DNA from: Piezodorus guildinii
Taxonomy: Eukaryota; Arthropoda; Insecta; Hemiptera; Pentatomidae
Assembly: GCA_023052935.1 (NCBI GenBank)
Contig: CM041292.1
Coordinates: 139,452,951-139,516,950, forward strand
Reading direction: 5' to 3'
Length of the DNA: 64,000 nucleotides
Below the pieces are notes generated by a model. The model made no database searches. It had not been told where the DNA came from and saw only the letters and a program-made list of their open reading frames with translations. Shown one piece after another: positions 56,417 to 64,000 of the stretch. A program made the position numbers and the translations under genes. How positions within the stretch are numbered: the first letter of the stretch is position 1; every line of letters starts with the position of its first letter.

Positions 56417-56479
56417 TACTACTGCTTGAAATCTCCACCATCCGTCTAGAATTTACCTTTAGTAGCCACCCTAATGAAG

Positions 56480-58196
56480 GTATAAAATAATTTTACTAAT
56501 TAAGTGTGTTTTCTTTGGTGAGCACACCCCCAAAACAACTTTACTAATAATTCATTCTACAGTCAACTACTCTTCCATTATTGTAGAGGTTACTTTTTTA
56601 TTACCTCTTAGTTTGATTCAATGGTTAAAATAAAAAAAAATTAATCTAAGAAAAACATGAATATATTTTAGATTTTAGCTCTGCTGGTGCATTAATAAAT
56701 ATGATGGTAAATTTAAATACTGGAAAGTATTGTTTTTTGTATATATTTATAGATTACGATTTTTTACATGTCTAAGTGAATTCAGGCTTTCATGAAATGT
56801 AAGCTTAAATCTGATAAGTATACATGAAAAATAGTTAAAATAACTCAAAAAATATAAGCATTTTTTTTAAAGAGATTAAAAAATTTTTCTTTGGCATACT
56901 TTTTGTTTAGTAATTTCGGATAACAAATTCAAACTATGGCAAAAAAGATGCCCTGGTGGTGTGCCATTACTCTTCAAGTATGTTGTTAGAGAAATAATAC
57001 TATAAGGACCTCAAATAAAGATGAGCCTATCAGGTTATGAGTACTAGGTGACATTATTGGATCCAGAAATTTCCAAATCCAAGCACTAGTCAAAAAAAGG
57101 AATGGAACTCGTGAACCTGAAGATTCAGTGAACAACTCAAATTAGTTTAGATATGTATACCAATAATAAGTACCAAATAATAAATTTCTAAATTCGATGT
57201 GGTATAGAAATATTTTACATGAAAAGGCTTGAGGTCGCCAAGCCTAAAGATACCATCTAGATACCTCTTTATTTAATACCTGATGCATTGAACAAGGAGG
57301 TGTGTTAAACAGTCACTAAGTCCGGCTTGAGTCCAACTCTTGGAGGATATTATAAAGCAATATCATCCTAAGATTATAAGGCTCTATTAAGTGGTTACCA
57401 ATAATTGGGAGGTTGAGACTGATCTCAGCCAAATTGCCTGATATAAACGTCATGTCAGAGTTTAGAAATGAGACATTTATTTGTTATTAAACCAGTTTAT
57501 TTCATTCTTAGCGCATTACATTTTGTCTTTTTTTTTAACTTAATTAGATAACATTATTTATGATTTGCAACAAAATGAAATGTGTATCAGTAACTTTTGA
57601 AAATTAATGGGTTTTTCAAAGTCTTAGGTGTTTCTTAGATTAATAGGATGACAGATTTAGATTTGACAAACTGATTAGCATACTGATATGTCAAAATATC
57701 AATTTTGTAAAAGAAATGTCTAGTACTTGAAATTAAATGTCTCAATTGGACAGAGGAGACGTGTTTAATTACTGAAATCTGCACAGAGAAGAGGCAGGGG
57801 TGAAAACTTGGCAAAATGAAGTTGTAGGCGATTGGAAATGCTAAGGATCAGCATGTGACTCCTATAAATTTTGAACATAACACCAGTGAAGATTAGCTAT
57901 ATATACTTTTAATTATATGCATATAATATTTTCTAATAAGAAAGAGCCATTCGAGCATACTTCTTTTTTTTTTTTTGTTACTAATTCCAGTTATTTCTAG
58001 AGATTGTAGTATTTATTAGATTTAGATAGTCAGTTTTCGAGGTTTCTAGGCATCTAAACATAAATATATGGTCAATAAAAGATTTTCCTCTGTAAAGCTA
58101 TATTGCTGTTCTGTTGGTATAAATTATGCATTTAATGTATTTTTGACTATTGCCTCTAACAGCTTCACACTGTCGGAGGCTACTCTCTAACATTGT
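56480..58196. other. Intergenic sequence, unassigned
   Basis: No gene or named element. 57000-57420 is somewhat less AT-rich and may be an old repeat. Confidence 0.35.
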
Positions 58197-58472
58197 TTAG
58201 TTATTTAACGTCACTTTATGCTACTGTGGCTAATCGGATGATGCTATAGTGGGAGTTATAAATTTTGCCTATCCAGGTTTTATTAGAATAGAGATCTTTA
58301 ACGGGTATCTGATATTGCACAGGCTCGGCGATATACTTTTAATTTCCCCTCCGAAGGATGGCATAACTAAGGAGTTTTTACTCCCATTAAAAATCTTAGG
58401 ACCACCTGCGGGTTTGAACCGTGACCTTTGGCATAGGAGGCTGTTATGCTAGCCACCCTGCTACAGGTGATC
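58197..58472 (-). mobile_element. tRNA-derived SINE (family B), copy 2
   Basis: On the - strand: GGGATCACCTGTAGCAGGG head, B box GGTCACGGTTCAAACCC, and the same body as 18908-19197, closing with GCATAAAGTGACG. The copies share about three quarters of bases by eye. Confidence 0.8.
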
Positions 58473-59436
58473 CCTATTATCTATCATGTTTCTTGGTTAT
58501 TGGCCATAAGTTTTTTTATCCTAATCTTCTGAACGAATGTTACAAAGATTTTTTGACAATTTAAACTTATTGCCTCAATGAATAATTTATATTACAATTA
58601 CCAATTTATTTTATAGATAATTACAAAGCAAAACGCTAATGATAATTATTTATGTTGTAACATTTGAGCAGGTAACAATAAAAGTATTATTAACTCAGGA
58701 AAAGTATTTCTTGCAACGAAATCAACAGAATATAAATTAACAGACTGAAAAAAATACAAAACTACTATTCTAAACCTAAAAATTTCTGAACATTAAAAAG
58801 CCAATAAATTTGGTTATGAACCATGTGCATCCAAAACTTGGACCACGCAACTAGTTCTAATACTAATTCTTTGTTCAAATCGAATGTGTTTTTATTTTAG
58901 TAAGAATATTTATATACTTTACTGAAGCCTATTATTATTAGTCTTTATTACTCACCCTTTTTTTTTTTTAGTTGGTTTGTGTTGGCTGAAATCTAGCCTT
59001 TCAACGCACAACAAATTAGCTTTTTTTAGGCAACACAATATGATTCTAGATTAGGCAGGTTTTGTGGAAAGAAAAAAGAAGCAAGTAACTGGAATGTATA
59101 TAAGTTTTTTGTCAAGGAGGTGCAGAGGGTAAATGGAAGTATATATTGTTTTAAAGTTTAGAAGCTGTACCGGAGAGAATACATTTCATTAATGACTTAA
59201 GTGTCTATAAAAGTCAATAAATATAATTTTTAATGCATATTAAAATATTATTCTTAAATCCTATTATAATTTCGCTTTAAACGGTGAAAGTTAAAAATAA
59301 TGAAAAACCACAGAATTTACAATATCCCCAAAGTTAACTAATAAGGAATAAAACATAATAGTTTAACATTGATTTGAGATGATACTTCTATATGGAAAAA
59401 CAAAACAATAAATCTTAATTATATTTACATTAATAG

Positions 59437-59442
59437 TTTATT
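59437..59442 (-). terminator. Candidate NAE1 polyadenylation signal
   Basis: AATAAA on the - strand about 40 nt after the NAE1 stop codon. Confidence 0.45.
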
Positions 59443-59482
59443 AACAAAGAGCAGGTAAATGAAACATAAATAAATAACAAAA

Positions 59483-62400
59483 TTAAAAAACAAATGTTTC
59501 TGTATTTGATGTTATACCATCATAAATAAATGTATTATGGAGGGGTTTGTACTGGCCTGTAACCAGCTTGATCGCTTCATGAGCTGCACATCCACCTATA
59601 ATTTCATAAATAAAATTTATCATATGTATTCAATTATAGCATTATTTATTGAAATGTTAATATATTGAAAAAATTATCGGTAAGTATTAGAGTATTGACC
59701 AAATTGATAAGGCAACATTAAAAAAATTGTTTAATTCTTTTCAAGCTGTGAATGCTAACTTATTAAAAGCAATGAAACTATTTTTGTATGTATCTTTAAA
59801 CTAGCTATTTTTATTTTAACCTTCTAGTAGGAACATCACACAAACAGAACTATACAGCTCATGAGAATATCAATAAGTCTCCTCGAGGGACAATATCCAC
59901 CATAATCACTAACTGAAGATGACCATCCATAATTCATTTCAAAACTGATGTTCCTGGGGTCGATAATTTTTGTAGTGGTCTGGCAGACCGAAGTTATAAT
60001 CCTGTGATTCCCAACTAGTGGTCCAGAGAGTCTGTGAGATGTCGGGGAATAATTTTAAATTACCTTAACATAAAATATTTGTGAAGCCTTTGCTTTTAAT
60101 AAAAATCACAAGCTCTACACTGACAAATTTAATATTCTAAGCGATATAATTGCTTGTTTCTATTGCTACTTACTGTTCACAATCACAACCTTAAAATTGG
60201 TCATTTTCAAAAAATTTGTAAAGAATTAGATTTAAGGACAGAAGCTATATGATGTATTGCAGAAGATAATGAACAATATTTGATTTCTTTATGAGTATTT
60301 GAATAAATACCTTCTTCTATAAGTTTTAAATTTTAGTTTATTTTATTCAATTTACATCATTTTATGCTATTGTTGCTATGGGATGCTATAAATAAGGAAG
60401 CTTTACATTTTGCCTATGTAGATTTAATTAGGACGAGTATCTTCAAAGAGTGCCTGACTTAGCACAGAGACCTTTTCATGTTCTCTCTGAAGGATTTCTT
60501 AGTCCCTTTAAAAAATTCCAGAACCATCTGCCAGACTCAACAATAAATTTTACTCATCGAGCCTAGTTCTTTTTTCTACATTTCCCTTTCTTCTACTAGG
60601 CCATTTCTAGAATATAAAGTTTCGGTAGGGGAATTTCGAACACAATGAACATGATATGGTGTAGCCCACAAAAAATCTAAATATATACCTTATATTTTAG
60701 ATATAGGATTTAGGGGGTCCTTGATGTTACAATCACATGATTGTATGAAAGGGACCACGAAAATTTTTTGTTGGGAACCACTGTTCTAGTCTATCATATT
60801 TTTTTCATGTCCCTCATATATTTGTATTGTCAAAAGTCTTGAAATCATTATTTTTATGTTTGAACGTCTGAGTAGATTATTTTTCTCATATTGTAGAAAA
60901 AATTACTTTTATGGCATACTTTTCCTATAGTATTAAAGATATCTATCTTTGGAAGCATTATTGATACTCATTGTTATGATTATGTGTTTGCGATTTTTTG
61001 TTATTGGGACGTTATTGATATATATACATTAGTTAACTTCCTGGTTTATTAAATTTAAATAGTAATAAGTAACACAAGAAATAACATACATTTTGTCATT
61101 GTATTTCCTCATGATACTTTTATTTTATTGTATCAATGGCAATTTAAGTGAAATCAGTGAATTTTTAATGGAATATTATTGCCAACAAAAGATGATGTTT
61201 CTGGATAAATTTTTCCCATTATTATAGATCTTTAAAAAAATAAATAATAATAGGTTTACCGAACCCAAGCGTTCCATGCTGATACCACCAAATACTACTG
61301 ACACAGACTAGCCCAATCATCACTGTTCAAGCCCAAGCCCCCGAGATCAGACTTAACACAATCCTCACATCAACGCTTCGGCCTAACTCTCGGACACCTA
61401 CCAATCAGTTTAACGCACACCAACTTTTCCGGAATTCATTCTTAACTGAGCCCAACAACTTTACATGCCTATTTGAGTCTCTGCGATGCTATCAACTCAA
61501 TGATACTCACAGGATAGCATTTCACCTCAGAGGAATCCATGACTCTTAGAGGTATTTTGTAAACTAAATTATGTGAGGATTTGTTTGAATTGGTTTGAAG
61601 CTACATCACACCCTTCAGCAAGCCTGGAGGGCCGCTGTAATAGTTGGTCAGCAAGCCGATCAGACTTAGCCGGGAGGAACTTCTGGGGAAATTCCACCAA
61701 CTATTCCCACATCTGCCACCCGTGGTATGCTCCTCTATGCGGTAATGAAATCCATGCCAGGGGAAAAAAATTTTTTCAATGTAGTAGTTTGAGAAGCACT
61801 CTTGCTTGTCTGTGGTTTCTATAATGTATGGTAGAAAGATGTTCCGACAAGAAGGTTAAATAAATATAGAAAAAAGTAACTAGCTGAAGAACAAATATTT
61901 AGCAATACATTGACATTAAAATTAGTTTAAAAGTCCAATAGGGATACCTAGAAATGCTGATATAGAATGAAGTTCAGCTCCTCCATAGCGAAATATTTCA
62001 TGAACATAATCATCTTTTGATAGAGATCCACAACCCCATTCACTCAATAACTTAGAAATACAAGCCTAAAAATATATTAAATGATTAATGATTATTAAGA
62101 TTATATAAGTTAATTAACTAACAGTAGCATTACCTTTAACTTAACAATATCATGTTCATCCCCAAATTCTCCTGGCTGATGATTGTAGTCAGAAATGAAG
62201 CGATCTAATCCTCTCAACATGACATAATATACCATGAGGCTATCTGGATCCTCGACACCTTGAGCTAAAAAGAAAATTTTTAATTATTTTATTATTCTTA
62301 ATATGAATTTGTGGCTGGGTGATAAAAGGGACAATGCTACAAATTCTACAAAGTTTTTGAATCAAGAAAATTCAGAGGTCTCTAACCTCTAATTTACTTT

Positions 62401-63919
62401 GTATAGTATCTAGGGAAAGACTGAAATACAGAACATGAAACAATTTTTTTTTTCTACCATGCTGTAAGAAATTATTTTTATTCATTTTTTGTCAAGGGGA
62501 ATAAATATATTCTTGAGATAAGAATAAAGAATGAAGAGAAGTATATAATTTTTCAGATATCAATGAGCTGAGGCCCCACCAGGAAATTTGTTAAGTATTT
62601 AATTTAAGGATCACTAATTAGATGAGCGGTAATGAATTCAGCCAGGAAGTGTAATAGACTTCTCTATTAAACTAGAATCTATAAATAATACTAGAAATCT
62701 ATTAAGAGAACATGAAGCTATACATAGAACTGATAAACCAAAAGCTAAGACTAAAGCCTTATTTGAAGAAAATCTAGTAGGCTCATCAAAGCCTAAATAT
62801 GAACATCTGCTACACTAAATCGAACATGGTCGAATTTCTTCTGTCAACAACAAGTCAAATTTAGATTTTATTTTTTTATTAATTTACCACAAGTAAATAA
62901 ACCATTATTAATTTTAGTCTTATTGATATTTTGAAAGCGCTAGTCTGCTGTGCTCCGTGTCCTGGGTTCGAATCCCGGCCGTGGCAGAATATTATTTATT
63001 CTGTTAATTCGGTCGGGGGGTGATCCTAGGGTATGGAGACCCTCCTGGGGCAGACCCAGCCTCAATAAAGTGGGTACCCAAATTAATTGGGGAAAAACCA
63101 GCGCGATAAAGGCCTAATCACCTCATTGCACTGCCGTTGGCCTTGAAACAGAACGAATCTCTATATGTACTGAGCCCAAGACCCTCCATGGGTTGTAGTG
63201 GTACAGGTTTTTTTTTTTTTTTTTTTTTTTTTTGATATTTTGAAATCGGATTCTCAAGATCAACAACTTGAGGCACATAATTTACTTCAACAGCAACAGT
63301 AAGTGAATTTCTCAAACCTGTATACATATTTGAAAATAATTTAATTGCATTTGGTTTTATCATGAAAAATTGAGTATATTTTACCAACATATCTGTTTAG
63401 TTTTAATACTTACAAATCATGGACACATTGACTAATTTTGGATCATATTCATCAGCAATTTTCGTGCCACGGAATACAGCTAAATTAGATGCATGTTTAC
63501 AAAATAGTTTAGTATCAGCTTCAGTGATCAATTCAGTATTTTGACCTAGCTGATGAAGCAATTGTTGTGTTCTCCTGTGAACTATGTCTGCACATCTCAA
63601 ACTTTCTTGCTGGTATCTGAAAAATTTGTTTTTCCTTTTAACTATAACTTCAAAAATAACTCATTCACAGAGTTTATCATTTATATTAAAATCACTAGTT
63701 TAAGTAGTGTAATCAATCCATTCATAAACTGATCAAAAAAGAAATTTTAGGAAGAAACTAAATAAATAAGGAATCAGTGAATTACATCTGTTGCAGAGCA
63801 ATATATCTGTTAGTATCAGCAGTCATATCTGGCAGAGTTCCTCTCACAGGAAGACAGCCTTCACCTTCATTCTCAACAAAATCCTTAACTGCTTTAGCCA
63901 GTATCCAGAAAGGCTTACT
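59483..63919 (-). CDS. NAE1: NEDD8-activating enzyme E1 regulatory subunit (NAE1/APP-BP1), C-terminal part
   Basis: Five exons on the - strand, 63786-63919, 63414-63616, 62134-62264, 61948-62065 and 59483-59595, join in frame into 232 residues plus stop. NAE1 pairs with UBA3 to adenylate NEDD8 for cullin activation. Diagnostic pieces are [111 protein letters not shown] and the end [15 protein letters not shown]. Spacing to the C-terminus is normal for the family. The upstream exons with the ThiF fold start lie right of the window. The last intron (59596-61947) is enlarged by a hAT-like element and other insertions; the second intron seen carries a SINE. Confidence 0.95.
60002..60783. mobile_element. 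hAT-like non-autonomous transposon with nested SINE
   Basis: The left end CTGTGATTCCCAAC and the right end TTGGGAACCACTG are inverted and resemble the CAGTGGTTCCCAAC terminus common in hAT elements. The 8-bp flanks TTATAATC (59994-60001) and TTCTAGTC (60784-60791) agree at six positions, as an aged 8-bp hAT duplication would. No transposase frame. A SINE-B copy lies inside. Confidence 0.65.
60340..60545 (-). mobile_element. tRNA-derived SINE (family B), copy 3, diverged
   Basis: Keeps the family's order on the + strand (TTTATGCTA, GATGCTATA, ATTTTGCCTATxxAGxTTTAATTAGGA, GTGCCTGAC) but lacks a recognisable B box. Being inside the hAT-like element, it inserted later than that element. Confidence 0.65.
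61255..61770. other. GC-shifted island in the last NAE1 intron
   Basis: About half G+C by eye, in strong contrast to the roughly 30% around it. Rich in CCC/CCAA-type strings with several CpG. Short open stretches exist, but no protein family is recognised. Most likely an inserted repeat. Confidence 0.4.
62937..63232 (+). mobile_element. tRNA-derived SINE (family C), truncated at the A box, with target duplication
   Basis: Flanked by the perfect 13-bp duplication TGATATTTTGAAA at 62924-62936 and 63233-63245. It starts inside the tRNA-like head (GCGCTAGTCTGC), keeps a canonical B box GGGTTCGAATCCC, and ends in about 25 T at 63208-63232. The body matches 47806-48115. Recent, in a NAE1 intron. 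Confidence 0.85.
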
Positions 63920-64000
63920 CTTAAAAAATAAAAATAAATAAATAAAAATTGGTTTATCATAAGATTAATCAATATAAAAAATTAAAAAAAATTGTGGATA

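Noticed and set aside
58249..58452. 67-codon open frame
   Set aside because: It lies wholly inside a SINE family B copy and reads through its non-coding body.
61573..61824. 83-codon open frame in the GC-shifted island
   Set aside because: No recognisable protein features; explained by the local base composition.
62937..62990. Possible tRNA gene with perfect B box
   Set aside because: The 5' half is missing and the sequence continues into a SINE body shared with 47806-48115.

Overview
This is AT-rich animal nuclear DNA, most likely from an insect. Genes have short exons split by introns of up to about 9 kb with GT-AG junctions. Much of the rest is transposon debris: tRNA-derived SINEs, mariner, hAT, Penelope and LINE remnants. 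No species can be named from sequence alone. I could run no database search, so family calls rest on recognised motifs and on exon chains whose reading frames join exactly.

Five protein-coding genes are supported. (1) The 3' part of a GMC-family FAD oxidoreductase, + strand, 809-5896, five exons; its 5' part lies left of the window. (2) A complete, compact TPX2-like spindle factor, + strand, 9525-25391, nine exons, 369 residues with a KEN box. (3) A complete VPS4 AAA-ATPase, - strand, 34011-44948, eight coding exons, 440 residues. (4) A complete VAP (VAMP-associated protein), + strand, 45713-52507, seven exons, 253 residues, divergent from VPS4 across a promoter with a CRE palindrome and a TATA box. 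(5) The 3' part of NAE1/APP-BP1, the regulatory subunit of the NEDD8 E1, - strand, 59483-63919, five exons, continuing off the right edge. These are mostly housekeeping genes; apart from the shared VPS4/VAP promoter I see no functional link between neighbours.

The introns and spacers hold the unusual content. The 9.3-kb TPX2 intron carries a Penelope-like retroelement: a GIY-YIG reverse transcriptase ORF between roughly 1.1-kb inverted arms, each with a hammerhead-like motif. Between TPX2 and VPS4 lies a 2.85-kb foldback-like palindrome (28651-31505) whose arms are arrays of about 111-bp monomers in a three-monomer higher-order pattern. A young, 5'-truncated non-LTR retrotransposon with an open RNase H ORF, a 60-A tail and a 14-bp target duplication sits in a VPS4 intron, next to an older mariner in the neighbouring intron. 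A hAT-like element carrying a nested SINE sits in the last NAE1 intron. Three SINE families recur, two with copies that have clean target duplications. A second, diverged 39-nt hammerhead-like motif lies alone at 56378-56416.

No CRISPR array, operon, rRNA or stand-alone tRNA gene was seen.
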